DNA of 64,000 nt, taken from assembly GCF_016881065.1 (NCBI RefSeq), contig NZ_WXYN01000051.1:682001-746000 (forward strand), read 5' to 3'. Shown one piece after another: positions 1 through 8,604 of this stretch. The stretch's first letter is position 1; each line of letters begins with the position of its first letter. The notes under the pieces are model-generated. The model worked only from the letters and a program-made list of their open reading frames with translations, did not search any database and was not told the origin of the DNA. Source of the stretch: Planococcus soli. GTDB taxonomy: Bacteria; Bacillota; Bacilli; Bacillales_A; Planococcaceae. The translations under genes and the position numbers were made by a program.

Positions 1-1066
1 CTGCCTTGATTTCATCGCGTTCATCTTCGTCAAACTCGTCGCGGATTTCACCGACAATCTCTTCCAAAATATCTTCCATTGTGATGACTCCGGCAGTTCC
101 GCCATATTCATCAACAACAATAGCCATATGGACATGCTCTTTCTGCATTTTCAGCAGCACATCTTGTATGGGTGCCATATCATGGACAAAAGGAATATCG
201 TGTACGACGATGCTATCGTTCAAATCCTGTTTATAGGTGTAATTGGTCAGCATTTCCTTGACGTTGACAAAACCGAGAATATCGTCCTTGTCACCCTGTT
301 CAGTGACCGGGTAACGGGTGTACTGATGGTCACGTACAATTTCCATCAAGTCGTCATGGCTCATTTCAAGTGAAATGGTCTCCATTTGTGTTCGGGGCAG
401 CATGATGTCTTTTGCCATGCGTTCGTCGAAAGAAAATATATTCTGCATGTACGATAGTTCCGTTTGATTGATTTCACCGCTTTGATAGCTTTGCGTCATG
501 ATGATTTTCAGCTCTTCTTCTGAATGGGCTTGTTCATGCACCGCTGGCTCAATGCCGAAAGCACGGAGCAGCAGACGGGCAGATCCATTCAAAAGCCAGA
601 TGAACGGTGCCAAAATGATTCCGAACACATAAAGCGGACGGACAAAGATAAAAGCCATTTTTTCCGCATATTGTATCGCCAGCGTTTTAGGTGCCAGTTC
701 ACCGATGACGACATGCAGGAACGTAATGATAGTAAATGCAATGATAAAGGAGAAGATCGACGCAGTCGGTTCTTCGACGCCAAAATTTTCGAAAGCCGGG
801 TGCAGAATCTGTCCTACAGTTGATTCACCCAGCCAACCAAGGCCAAGTGCTGTAACGGTAATTCCCAATTGGCAGGCAGACAAATAATAATCCAGGTTGC
901 CGATAATTTTCTGTGTCAAAATGGCATTTTTATTGCCTTCTGATACAAGCTGATCAATTCGGGACTTTCTGACACGGATAATCGAAAACTCTGATCCAAC
1001 AAATAAAGCGGTCAGCCCTATTAAAAGAGCGACCAATAACAAATTGAGAATGGGTATACTGTCCAA
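1..1066 (-). CDS. CNNM/CorC (HlyC) family membrane protein with CBS pair, 3' end beyond window
   Basis: The reading frame begins at a TTG at 1066, just behind GGAGGG, and runs off the left edge, so the C-terminus is missing from the window only. The first ~200 residues are a DUF21/CNNM-type membrane domain (N-terminal helix [16 protein letters not shown], later [15 protein letters not shown] and [13 protein letters not shown]). Two CBS motifs follow, ending in [22 protein letters not shown]. Members of this family are linked to Mg2+/metal transport or resistance; the exact substrate cannot be read here. A paralogue lies at 4449-5492 on the same strand. The start is chosen on Shine-Dalgarno spacing; no upstream ATG fits. 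Confidence 0.9.
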   Translation of the reverse strand, partial: MDSIPILNLLLVALLIGLTALFVGSEFSIIRVRKSRIDQLVSEGNKNAILTQKIIGNLDYYLSACQLGITVTALGLGWLGESTVGQILHPAFENFGVEEPTASIFSFIIAFTIITFLHVVIGELAPKTLAIQYAEKMAFIFVRPLYVFGIILAPFIWLLNGSARLLLRAFGIEPAVHEQAHSEEELKIIMTQSYQSGEINQTELSYMQNIFSFDERMAKDIMLPRTQMETISLEMSHDDLMEIVRDHQYTRYPVTEQGDKDDILGFVNVKEMLTNYTYKQDLNDSIVVHDIPFVHDMAPIQDVLLKMQKEHVHMAIVVDEYGGTAGVITMEDILEEIVGEIRDEFDEDERDEIKA

Positions 1067-1236
1067 TACGTCCCTCCGACTGGGAGGGTTCACCTCTGCT
1101 TTCTATAAGTAGAAACAGTATAACATATATGCAAGTCCTTTTACCTTGTGAGCGAATCGATGAAAATTTCAATTCTAACGTATTGAATGCGGCGGCAATT
1201 AAACTTATGATGGGAAGAGAGAAAAGGAGTGGTTTG

Positions 1237-2814
1237 ATGAAGGTGTTATGGCATGGGGGAACAATTTATACAATGGAAGCAGAAGGCGCAGTCGCGGAAG
1301 CGGTACTGGTGTCTGATGATCATATAGAGAAAGTTGGAACATACGAAGAGTTAAAAGAACAAGCGGATACGAAAGTCGATTTGCAGGGGAAGAGCATGTA
1401 CCCCGGATTTGTCGATAGCCATATGCACATGATCGGACATGGTGAGAAATTGATGCGCGTCGATCTGTCAAAAATCGCAAGCTCGGAGGAAATGCGAGAG
1501 CAATTGATCGAGTCAACAAAAGAACTCAATAAAGACGAATGGTTTATTGGGGAAGGCTGGAATGAAAACAACTTTGCCGACCGTAAAATATTTCACCGGC
1601 ACGAGCTTGATGAAATCAGCTCATCGCCGATGATGCTGAAAAGAGTTTGCCGCCATGCGATTTTGGCGAACTCCAGCGCCTTGGCGCTTGCTGGCATAAC
1701 TAAAGACAGTCCGGACCCGGAAGGCGGCGTGATTGTCCGTGATGCAGACGGAGAACCGACTGGCTACTTGTTGGACGCAGCACAGGACATGGTTGCGAAC
1801 CAGGTTCCGGAAGTCAGTGTCGAGTACTTGACGCGCGCCCTGCAAAAATCCGTCGATGATTTGCTGTCGCTTGGCTTGACCGGGGCACATACTGAGGACA
1901 TGGGATACTACGGACATTATTCACGTCCATTGCAGGCTTTCAAAAATGTCATTGGCAAACAGGTGAAATTCCGTGCGCATTTGCTCAGAGCACACGTGGC
2001 ATTTGAGGAGATGATGGAAAATGCTTCTTATGCAGAACCGTTTGTCGATCCAGGTCCGATGAAAATTTTCGCGGATGGTTCGATTGGCGGCCGTACGGCA
2101 TTGTTGAGCAAACCATACAACGACGATCCTTCTACAATCGGTGTTGCTATCCAATCTGACGAGGAGTTCAAACGCCTTGTTTCCATCTCCCGCAAGCACG
2201 GGGAGGCTGTAGCGATTCATGTGATCGGCGATCTTGGATTGGAAATGGCATTGGATGCCATTGAAGCGCATCCGGTGCCTGCAGGTAAGCGTGACCGTCT
2301 GATACACGCAATGGTGGTCCGTGAAGATTTGGTAGAGCGGATGCAACAAATTGATGTGGCGCTGGATCTTCAGCCGAGCTTCGTAACTTCCGACTTCCCG
2401 TGGGTTGTGGAACGTCTCGGAGAAAGCCGTTTGGAGTGGGCATATACTTGGAAAAAATTGTTGAATCATGGTCTGATTTGCGCTGGAGGGTCAGATGCAC
2501 CGATTGAAGAGGTGGATCCATGCCTCGGCATTTACGCTGCGGTCACTCGCAGAAAGCCTTATGACACGCATGAAGGCTATCAGCCAGAAGAAAAATTATC
2601 CCGTTTTGAAGCCATTCAGTTGTATACAAGCGGCAGTGCTGCAGCTATCGGCAAAGAAGCTGTCCGTGGCGTGATCCGTGAAGGTTTTGACGCTGATTTC
2701 ACCATATTCGACCGTGACTTGTTCGCTGGAAATGAAGAACAGATTTTGGAAGCGAAAGCCGTCATGACAGTAGTGGCAGGAGAAATCATGTATCAAAGAG
2801 GTGAAGAGGCTTAA
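1237..2814 (+). CDS. Metal-dependent amidohydrolase, YtcJ-like (amidohydrolase family 3)
   Basis: A 525-residue cytosolic hydrolase predicted to cleave an amide or cyclic amide; the substrate is unknown. The metal-binding HxH is seen as VDSHMHM (H62, H64), and the later family signatures FADGSIGGRTALL, AIHVIGD, HAMVV and GSDAPIEEVDP are intact, so the TIM-barrel appears complete. I chose the ATG at 1237 behind AAAAGGAG; a longer frame to 1129 has no good ribosome site and lacks family similarity at its N-terminus. It is first in a three-gene unit: its TAA overlaps the next ATG by one base. The gene is divergent from the CNNM gene to the left. Confidence 0.9.
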   Translation: MKVLWHGGTIYTMEAEGAVAEAVLVSDDHIEKVGTYEELKEQADTKVDLQGKSMYPGFVDSHMHMIGHGEKLMRVDLSKIASSEEMREQLIESTKELNKDEWFIGEGWNENNFADRKIFHRHELDEISSSPMMLKRVCRHAILANSSALALAGITKDSPDPEGGVIVRDADGEPTGYLLDAAQDMVANQVPEVSVEYLTRALQKSVDDLLSLGLTGAHTEDMGYYGHYSRPLQAFKNVIGKQVKFRAHLLRAHVAFEEMMENASYAEPFVDPGPMKIFADGSIGGRTALLSKPYNDDPSTIGVAIQSDEEFKRLVSISRKHGEAVAIHVIGDLGLEMALDAIEAHPVPAGKRDRLIHAMVVREDLVERMQQIDVALDLQPSFVTSDFPWVVERLGESRLEWAYTWKKLLNHGLICAGGSDAPIEEVDPCLGIYAAVTRRKPYDTHEGYQPEEKLSRFEAIQLYTSGSAAAIGKEAVRGVIREGFDADFTIFDRDLFAGNEEQILEAKAVMTVVAGEIMYQRGEEA

Positions 2815-3563
2815 TGGCTAAAGAAGCTTACATCATCACCGGGGCATCCAAAGGGATTGGCTTGGAATGGAGCCGCCAGCTCAGCAACGCGGGGCATATG
2901 GTCATTGGAATTGCACGCACCGAGCCGGAAAATTGGCCAGGTGAGCACTTTCTGCCTTTCGATCTGACACGGCTTGAAGCGATTGCGGACATCATCTCAC
3001 AGGCTTTGGAGCTGGTCTCCAAAGAAACTGAGACGATTGTTTTAGTGAATAACGCTGGAACCATTGAACCGATCGGACTAGCCAATACAAATAATGCGGC
3101 AAAAGTAAGCCAAAGCATTGTCCTCAACTTGACGGCGCCGATGCTGCTGTGCGGTGCATTTATCAGCCAGCTGGAAAATAGTCCGGCAGATAAAAAAATT
3201 GTCAATATTTCATCGGGAGCCGGTCGCAAAGTATATGAAGGCTGGAGTGCTTATTGTGCCGGAAAAGCGGGTCTTGATCATTACAGCTCTTGCCTGGATG
3301 CGGAAAACAAGAGTGTCAAAGTGGTCTCTGTAGCACCAGGCATTATTGATACGGGGATGCAGGAAAAAATTCGCAAAAGTGAAGCAGCAGATTTTCCATT
3401 GATTGAAAAGTTCTTGGATTACAAGGAAAGCGGCTTGCTCAGCAGCCCGGAAGAAACAGCACGATTGCTGATGGAAATGACACAAAGACCGGACTTTGAG
3501 AGTTTGCCGACCATTTTGGACATTCGGAATTTACCGCAAGCAGAAAAGGGGAGTATAGAGTGA
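2814..3563 (+). CDS. Short-chain dehydrogenase/reductase, benzil/sepiapterin reductase-like (YueD type)
   Basis: A 249-residue NAD(P)H-dependent SDR. The nucleotide-binding motif TGASKGIG is at residues 9-16, NNAG lies near residue 80, and the catalytic Ser and Tyr-x3-Lys appear as ISSGAG and SAYCAGKAG. The segment VAPGIIDTGMQ is typical of this class. The overall pattern resembles B. subtilis YueD, which reduces benzil, but the physiological substrate is unknown. It is translationally coupled to the amidohydrolase (TAATG junction) and to the next small gene (overlapping GTGA), so the three are probably one operon. Confidence 0.88.
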   Translation: MAKEAYIITGASKGIGLEWSRQLSNAGHMVIGIARTEPENWPGEHFLPFDLTRLEAIADIISQALELVSKETETIVLVNNAGTIEPIGLANTNNAAKVSQSIVLNLTAPMLLCGAFISQLENSPADKKIVNISSGAGRKVYEGWSAYCAGKAGLDHYSSCLDAENKSVKVVSVAPGIIDTGMQEKIRKSEAADFPLIEKFLDYKESGLLSSPEETARLLMEMTQRPDFESLPTILDIRNLPQAEKGSIE

Positions 3564-3769
3564 GCAAGACACCTGAAAATATTTTAGCGAAGCTATCCGA
3601 TGCCAACCAGGCTGGAATTGATATGAAAAGCCCGAAAGCCGTCGTTACTTTTTTGTTGTCCCAAGGTGAGAAAGATTCCATCCTTTTCTTCTACAAATCA
3701 GGCAGCGTTGAGTTTGATTTTGATAAATTTAATGGAGCTGTAGCAGAAATGAAAGAAAAGAAAAATTAG
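3560..3769 (+). CDS. Small hypothetical protein (69 aa)
   Basis: A 69-residue soluble protein starting with GTG inside the stop codon of the SDR gene (GTGA overlap), which argues for translational coupling. No family is recognised. The sequence has an acidic/basic mix, a short hydrophobic stretch (SILFFYKSG) and a lysine-rich C-terminus. It is the last gene of the unit, followed by a hairpin terminator. Its role is unknown. Confidence 0.75.
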   Translation: MSKTPENILAKLSDANQAGIDMKSPKAVVTFLLSQGEKDSILFFYKSGSVEFDFDKFNGAVAEMKEKKN

Positions 3770-3804
3770 TTTTCTTCTTATATAAATGAATTCAAAATGA
3801 AGTG

Positions 3805-3846
3805 AACGTCCGCAAAATGTTTTATACATTTTCGGGCGTTTTTGTT
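3805..3846 (+). terminator. Rho-independent terminator of the amidohydrolase operon
   Basis: AACGTCCGCAAAATG pairs with CATTTTCGGGCGTT around an ~8-nt loop, with one bulge and one mismatch, and is followed by a T run. It lies 36 bases after the stop of the small gene. Confidence 0.8.
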
Positions 3847-4448
3847 GTTCTGGAATTATAAGTTTTTCTTATAGGACCGAAGTTAACTAAATATCATATT
3901 TTTCAAAAGCATGTTTGTGAGCAGAATTTTATAATTTGCAAACGTTTACTTTATTCGTCAAGTTCTGTCGATTTATAATTTTAAACGATGTATAATAATG
4001 CTGAATTTTTTATATGAAATCAGCTGTAATTATCTGACTAGGGGTTAAGCCATCTTGGTGATTCCGTTCTTGATTGGTCTTGTATGTAGAGTGAAGGGGA
4101 CTATCGACTCCTGGGACGGAGGGGGGTCAATCTTTTTGAAGGTGGGATGTACATAATACCAAAAGATGGGAAGCAAAAGCCTTATGCAGAGAGAGAATGC
4201 CATATTATTGTGGTGGAGCCTGAAGGATTAGTAAACCATGGGGTAAGAACGGGGAATTGACGGCTGAAAATGATGCATGGATTTATATTCATTGACAGAA
4301 TTTATTTTAGAATATGAACCGAATACCAAATGATGACATAAACTAGAACCCGACTTGCAGACACTTATGAGTGGTACGTTCGGAATTTTTCCTATTCTGC
4401 CATCCGCTATACAAACAGCTGAACAGCAAGAAAAACTTTTAGAAAATT
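3847..4448. other. 602-bp intergenic region with no convincing gene
   Basis: AT-rich to about 4040, then a more G-rich part. The only open frame with a plausible ribosome site is the 37-codon frame at 4147-4260, listed separately. The part next to 4448 was checked in all three minus-strand frames for a frameshifted continuation of the CNNM gene and shows none. Confidence 0.5.
4147..4260 (+). CDS. Possible small or remnant ORF (37 aa)
   Basis: The frame starts with ATG behind GAAGGTGGG and reads MYIIPKDGKQKPYAERE..., continuing to HIIVVEPEGLVNHG before TGA at 4258-4260. It remains open upstream to 4090 (SEGDYRLLGRRGVNLFEGG). The composition is protein-like, but I recognise no family. It could be the surviving tail of a larger decayed gene, given the truncated CNNM gene next to it. 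Low confidence. Confidence 0.3.
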   Translation: MYIIPKDGKQKPYAERECHIIVVEPEGLVNHGVRTGN

Positions 4449-5492
4449 TCATTCTGATCCATATTCACTTTTAATGTCTCCGACCAATTCTTCAATCAAA
4501 TCCTCAAGTGTGACTAATCCTGAAGTGCCGCCAAATTCATCCAGAACAATGGCTAAATGAATATTATTTTTTTGCATTTCGACAAAAATATCGTCAATCT
4601 TTCTTTTTTCAAAGACAAAATGCGGCTTTCGTATAATTTTTTGAATATCAAATTTGTCTGGAGTGGGTTTTTCCCTATACCGAAAAAGGTCTTTTATATT
4701 CAATGTGCCGACAATATGATCGGTATCTCGCTCGTATACAGGGAATTTTGTGAACGGACACTCTTTCACAATGTTTATGACGTTTTCAAAACTTTGTACA
4801 GTAGAAATAGCTGTCATTTCTGTCCGGTGAACCATGATGTCTTCGACTTTCTTATCGTTGAATTCAAAAACCCTTGTAATAATAAATTGTTCCATTTCTT
4901 CAATTGTCCCTTTTTCTTTGCCTGCATCCAGCATTAATCTAATTTCTTCCTCAATTTCTCCAGGATCTTCGTATGACGGATCGATGCCAAATATGCGGAT
5001 AACTGTGTTTGTTGACCAAGAAAGGAACTTTACAAATGGATTTGTAAGTTTTGCCAAAAAACGCAAAGGATTAATAATGAGAAAAGAAATTGATTCCGCT
5101 TTTTGGAGAGCCAGGCGTTTTGGGACAAGTTCTCCAAACACAAGTGTGAAGTAAGAGAGGATAATGGTGACAATAATTAATGATGTTACTTGAGCCGCTT
5201 GAGCAGACACAGGAATTTCGGTTTGCTGGACATATAAAGACAGTTCGTCAGCAAAACTGTCTGCTGCAAAAGCACTGGCAAGGAAACCAGCAAGTGTGAC
5301 GCCGATTTGGATGGTGGCTAAAAATTTACTGGGTTCTGATAACATATGATTTATTTCTTGGGCCTTCTTGTGGCCATCTTCCGCCATTTTCCTTATCTTG
5401 TGATCATTTAAAGAAATAAGGGCAATTTCAGAAGCGGCAAAGAAGGCGTTGAACATTAGCAGAAAAGTCAATATCCCCAATTCTAATCCCAT
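4449..5492 (-). CDS. CNNM/CorC (HlyC) family protein, C-terminally truncated
   Basis: About 347 residues: a DUF21/CNNM membrane domain (residues ~1-190; motifs FFAASEIALISL, IGVTLAGFLASAF, LVFGELVPKRLA) and two CBS motifs ending VLDEFGGTSGLVTLEDLIEELVG. The protein stops a few residues later (DIKSEYGSE), where relatives continue for some 80-90 residues as the CorC/HlyC C-terminal domain, so it looks truncated. The start is ATG at 5492 or TTG at 5495; both follow GGAGGTG. The three frames downstream do not restore the missing domain. Whether the shortened product works is open, as CBS and membrane parts are intact. Confidence 0.85.
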   Translation of the reverse strand: MGLELGILTFLLMFNAFFAASEIALISLNDHKIRKMAEDGHKKAQEINHMLSEPSKFLATIQIGVTLAGFLASAFAADSFADELSLYVQQTEIPVSAQAAQVTSLIIVTIILSYFTLVFGELVPKRLALQKAESISFLIINPLRFLAKLTNPFVKFLSWSTNTVIRIFGIDPSYEDPGEIEEEIRLMLDAGKEKGTIEEMEQFIITRVFEFNDKKVEDIMVHRTEMTAISTVQSFENVINIVKECPFTKFPVYERDTDHIVGTLNIKDLFRYREKPTPDKFDIQKIIRKPHFVFEKRKIDDIFVEMQKNNIHLAIVLDEFGGTSGLVTLEDLIEELVGDIKSEYGSE

Positions 5493-5495
5493 CAA

Positions 5496-5723
5496 TCATG
5501 CACCTCCGACTCATTTTATCAATCCATTAAATGTTAATAGAAATAAATATAATAAGTAAGCAAAGAAAAAATGCATTTAGTGCAGAAAGTTCATCAGCAA
5601 TGCTTTGGTTTATATAAAGTTTAGTTCAAAATGAGTCAAATAAATTTTTTATATTTAGTTCAACGTACATAGTTTCCGGTGCTTTGTAAAGGGATTTTGC
5701 AAGTTAATGCATCCTGACAACAG
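5496..5723. other. Intergenic region between convergent-free minus-strand units
   Basis: AT-rich, no open frame with a ribosome site. It carries the upstream region of the truncated CNNM gene; two TTTAGTTCAA stretches occur near 5620 and 5655, too short to interpret. Confidence 0.4.
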
Positions 5724-5768
5724 AAAAACTATGCCATGCATTTCAATCAAGAAAGCGCGCATAGTTTT
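5724..5768 (-). terminator. Terminator of the PadR-DUF1048-ABC operon
   Basis: AAAACTATGC and GCATAGTTTT form a perfect 10-bp stem around a ~24-base loop, followed on the minus strand by TTTTTCTG. It lies about 60 bases beyond the permease stop. Confidence 0.7.
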
Positions 5769-5829
5769 AAATTTATAGTTGAGCAGCCTTTGTATTTAAT
5801 CGGAGACCGGCCACTAGAGACCACGTTCC

Positions 5830-6579
5830 TTACCGGGCCTGCCTTTTAAATACGTTCACTGCAATAAAATAAGCAAAAACCATGATGGCTATGCACCAGG
5901 CAAGCGCCACCCAAATATCGTTGCCGACAGTTTCATCGTACAACAAAACACGAATCGAATTTACAATGGAAGTCACCGGCTGGTTATCAGCGAATATCCG
6001 AACTGCCGTAGGCATCGTTTCAGTGGGAACAAAAGCAGAGCTGACAAACGGCAGGAAAATCAAAGGGTAGGAATAGGCTGTCGCACCTTCCATAGAGCTA
6101 GCTGTCAATCCAGGAATAATCGCAACCCATGTCACCGCCAGCATGAACAACCCCAGTATACCGGCAACTGCGAGCCATTCCAAGATGCCGGCGTTGGAAC
6201 GGAATCCCATTAAGAGCGCGGCTAAAATTACCACCGCAACAGCAATCGAGTTGGAAACAAGGGAAGTCAGCACGTGTGCCCATAATATAGCAGAACGTTT
6301 GATGGGCATTGTGAGGAAACGTGCCATCAAGCCGCCTTTAACATCATTGAATAGCCGTAAGGAAGTATAGGCAACTCCTGATGCAATCGTAATCAGCAAA
6401 ATTCCTGGCAATAAATAATTGACGTAACTGGAAGAACCGGTTTCTATCGCACCTCCGAACACATACACAAACAGCAGGAGCATCATTATCGGTGTAATTG
6501 CCACAGTAATAATCGTGTCAGGGCTGCGGGTGATGTTGCGCATTAAACGGCCCAGCAAGACTCCCGTAGTGCTTGTCAT
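5830..6579 (-). CDS. ABC-2 type transporter permease (DrrB-like)
   Basis: A 249-residue integral membrane protein with about six hydrophobic segments (for example IITVAITPIMMLLLFVYVF and the C-terminal ALAWCIAIMVFAYFIAVNVF), typical of ABC-2 exporter permeases such as the daunorubicin pump subunit DrrB. It begins directly after the stop of the ATPase gene, with AAAGGAGGAG as ribosome site, so the two subunits are co-translated. It would form the membrane channel of a drug or lipid-like compound exporter. The substrate cannot be deduced. Confidence 0.88.
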   Translation of the reverse strand: MTSTTGVLLGRLMRNITRSPDTIITVAITPIMMLLLFVYVFGGAIETGSSSYVNYLLPGILLITIASGVAYTSLRLFNDVKGGLMARFLTMPIKRSAILWAHVLTSLVSNSIAVAVVILAALLMGFRSNAGILEWLAVAGILGLFMLAVTWVAIIPGLTASSMEGATAYSYPLIFLPFVSSAFVPTETMPTAVRIFADNQPVTSIVNSIRVLLYDETVGNDIWVALAWCIAIMVFAYFIAVNVFKRQAR

Positions 6580-7341
6580 TTACAACTCCTCCTTTTTTCT
6601 AATGATGGCGAGAAAGATTTCCTCCAATGTCGGCTGTTTTTCGACAAATTCAACTTTTGCAGGAGGGAACATCTTTTTAAGTTCTGTAAGTGTACCAGTC
6701 GTGATAATTTTTCCGTCATGCAAGATGGCAATGCGGTCAGCCAATTGTTCAGCTTCTTCAAGATGCTGAGTCGTCAGCAAAATAGTCGCACCACCGCCAG
6801 CAAGTTCCTTAATGGTTCGCCAAACTTCGAGCCGTGATTCGGGATCTAGCCCTGTTGTTGGCTCATCAAGAAAAATGACTGCTGGTGAGCCAATCAAACT
6901 CATCGCAATATCGAGACGGCGCTTCATGCCGCCTGAGTATTTTTCTGCACGGCGGTTTGCAGCATCAGCTAAGCTGAACTTGGCAAGCAGCTTATCGGCA
7001 GTTTGAGCTGGATTGGAAATTCTTCGCAACTTGGCAATCATAATTAGGTTTTCCCGTCCGGTGAGTATGCCGTCAATAGCTGAGAATTGTCCCGTCAAAC
7101 TGATGTTTTGACGAACTTGATCTGGTTGGAGCAGGACATCAAAAGAGCATACTTCTATTTTCCCGCCATCGGGCTTCATCAAAGTTGAAAGGATGTTGAC
7201 AATCGTAGTTTTGCCAGATCCATTAGAGCCTAACAGCGCAAAAATTTCACCGTTTTGCACATCAAAATCCACATCCACTAGGACCCTGTTGGTTTTAAAG
7301 GATTTTTTTAAACCCTCTACACCAATTGCGATCTTTTTCAT
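6580..7341 (-). CDS. ABC transporter ATP-binding protein (DrrA-like)
   Basis: A 253-residue cytosolic ATPase. Walker A is GSNGSGKT (38-45), the ABC signature YSGGMKRR lies near 135, and Walker B with D-loop is VIFLDEPTTGLDPESR; the H-loop reads LLTTQHLEEAEQLADR. It lacks the long C-terminal extension of full-length DrrA. Its ATG overlaps the stop of the preceding DUF1048 gene by 4 bases. Together with the permease it makes an exporter, presumably induced when the PadR repressor is relieved. Confidence 0.92.
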   Translation of the reverse strand: MKKIAIGVEGLKKSFKTNRVLVDVDFDVQNGEIFALLGSNGSGKTTIVNILSTLMKPDGGKIEVCSFDVLLQPDQVRQNISLTGQFSAIDGILTGRENLIMIAKLRRISNPAQTADKLLAKFSLADAANRRAEKYSGGMKRRLDIAMSLIGSPAVIFLDEPTTGLDPESRLEVWRTIKELAGGGATILLTTQHLEEAEQLADRIAILHDGKIITTGTLTELKKMFPPAKVEFVEKQPTLEEIFLAIIRKKEEL

Positions 7342-7691
7342 AAAAAATCGTTCTCCTTTCCGAGTTTCTTTAACATGTCCCGGTTAATTTTTTGGCGATA
7401 GGCATCGGTCCACTTTTGTGTATCGCTTAAAAAATCGTCGCAAAACCCAGCAACATCTTCCCCCGTTACATCGAGAACGTGCACGCCTTCCGAAGAGCTC
7501 GCTTCGAACAATTCAATTAGTTCGTGCTGAGCCCTTAACATATCAGAGCCGTCGCCTCCAGCGAAACTCCACATGTACGCATGGAGTTTCTTAAATACAA
7601 ACCGATAGTCTTCCGGCAGTGCTTCGGCTCTGGCCATTTGTTCTCTGTACTCTTTTTTGTCCCCAATCATTTTTTTGATAAAATCCAGCAT
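7338..7691 (-). CDS. DUF1048 family protein (second copy)
   Basis: A 117-residue helical cytosolic protein of the DUF1048 family, recognisable from the KKMIGDKKEYRE start, the YRFVFKKLHAYMW segment and VLDVTGEDVAGFCDDFL. It is a paralogue of the gene at 7694-8071. DUF1048 proteins commonly sit between a PadR regulator and a DrrAB-type exporter, as here, but their biochemical role is not established. Spacing to the upstream copy is 2 bases, and its stop overlaps the ATPase start. Confidence 0.88.
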   Translation of the reverse strand: MLDFIKKMIGDKKEYREQMARAEALPEDYRFVFKKLHAYMWSFAGGDGSDMLRAQHELIELFEASSSEGVHVLDVTGEDVAGFCDDFLSDTQKWTDAYRQKINRDMLKKLGKENDFL

Positions 7692-7693
7692 CG

Positions 7694-8071
7694 TTATTCC
7701 TCCTTTATATTAAACTTTTCCAGAATCTCTTTGTTCATTCGGTTTCGGGAGCTTTCAGCGCCCGAGTTCGATGCGCGCATAAATTCATCACTAAACTTAC
7801 CTACGTCATTGCCTATAACTTCGAGGACGTTTCTGCCTTCAGAGGCACTTGTTTCAAAAAAGTCCGCTAAGTCCGTAAACATGGCCAAGTCGGTAAATAT
7901 CGTCATATCACCATCAGGGGGGCCGACGCTAAACATGTAATGCTGAATTTTATGAAATGCAAATCGATAACCCTTCGGCAGGGAATCAACTCTCTTCATC
8001 AGTTTTTTGTAGGCGCGTTTATCTTCTAAATCGCCAATAAGTAATTTAATAATAGAGTCCAACATGATCAA
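7694..8071 (-). CDS. DUF1048 family protein (first copy)
   Basis: A 125-residue DUF1048 protein with the same layout as its neighbour: LLIGDLEDKRAYKKLM at the N-terminus, YRFAFHKIQHYMFS in the middle, and VLEVIGNDVGKFSDEFMRA. The two copies probably arose by tandem duplication. It carries a short insertion (PPDGDMTIFTDLAMFTDLAD) containing a FTDLA repeat that is absent from the second copy. The start overlaps the PadR stop by 4 bases (ATGA). Confidence 0.88.
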   Translation of the reverse strand: MIMLDSIIKLLIGDLEDKRAYKKLMKRVDSLPKGYRFAFHKIQHYMFSVGPPDGDMTIFTDLAMFTDLADFFETSASEGRNVLEVIGNDVGKFSDEFMRASNSGAESSRNRMNKEILEKFNIKEE

Positions 8072-8391
8072 TCTTCCTCCTTTAGTTGATTAATTTTAGA
8101 CGAAACAAACTCCCATTTCCCCCAAAAATTTTTGAGGTGCTGTTGGCCAGCTGCATTGAGTGTGTAAAATTTTCTTGGCGGTCCTTTAGTGGATGCTTTT
8201 TTGTTTGTATTCACGAAATTGTTTTTCTCAAGCCGCATGGTAATTGTATAAATGGTTCCTTCGACCACATCAGTGAAGCCAAGTTCCCGCAATTTTTGTG
8301 TGATTTCATAACCGTAAGTTTCTCCTCGGCTGATGATTTCAAGTACACAACCTTCAAGTACTCCTTTGAGCATTTCTGTATTGTTTTCCAA
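8068..8391 (-). CDS. PadR family transcriptional regulator
   Basis: A 107-residue winged-helix repressor. The PadR core is seen as LKGVLEGCVLEIISRGETYGYEIT, here quoted in part as GETYGYEITQKL, then EGTIYTITMRLEKN and the wing GPPRKFYTL. I place the start at TTG 8391 because GAGGTGAG lies 4-8 bases before it; a GTG at 8400 would overlap that ribosome site. It leads an operon of two DUF1048 genes and a DrrAB-like exporter, and probably represses it from the dyad at 8449-8477. Ligands for this class are typically amphipathic or phenolic compounds; that is family knowledge only. Confidence 0.9.
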   Translation of the reverse strand: MENNTEMLKGVLEGCVLEIISRGETYGYEITQKLRELGFTDVVEGTIYTITMRLEKNNFVNTNKKASTKGPPRKFYTLNAAGQQHLKNFWGKWEFVSSKINQLKEED

Positions 8392-8448
8392 TTTTCTCAC
8401 CTCAATTAAGTATTGGTATTCTATTTTTCTGTCTAATAAGTATTACTT

Positions 8449-8489
8449 ACTACTGCTATATAGTATAACTAAGTAGTGTCGGATGTCAA
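8449..8489 (-). promoter_or_regulatory. Promoter with overlapping dyad, probable PadR operator
   Basis: On the minus strand a -35 TTGACA (8484-8489) and -10 TATACT (8462-8467) are separated by 16 bases. An inverted repeat ACTACT...AGTAGT (8449-8454 and 8472-8477) brackets the -10 box, and a second short palindrome AGTATTACT lies just downstream. Repressor binding there would block polymerase. The assignment to PadR is inferred from position. Confidence 0.7.
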
Positions 8490-8556
8490 GAAACTTAAAC
8501 TTAGTATTGGACAATTTTCTAGCTCTCCCTTTTTCAAAACTGCAGGAAAGCAATAA

Positions 8557-8604
8557 AAGATAGGAAGAGAAAAGCTGTTTAATAGCATTTTCTCTTCCTA
8601 TCTT
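8557..8604 (-). terminator. Perfect 17-bp hairpin, probable terminator of the decayed gene at 8598-8945
   Basis: AAGATAGGAAGAGAAAA pairs perfectly with its complement at 8588-8604 around a 14-base loop. On the minus strand it is followed by TTTTATTG. It begins at the stop codon of the decayed frame, as expected if that frame was once a real gene. Confidence 0.65.

Noticed and set aside
1621-2469. Minus-strand frames of 98 and 182 codons inside the amidohydrolase gene
   Set aside because: Shadows of a gene with intact motifs; cysteine/histidine-rich translations with no recognisable domain.
4228-4452. Minus-strand 74-codon frame directly behind the truncated CNNM gene, tested as a frameshifted C-terminal domain
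   Set aside because: Its translation, and those of the two other frames, show no CorC/HlyC pattern, and no ribosome site is present.
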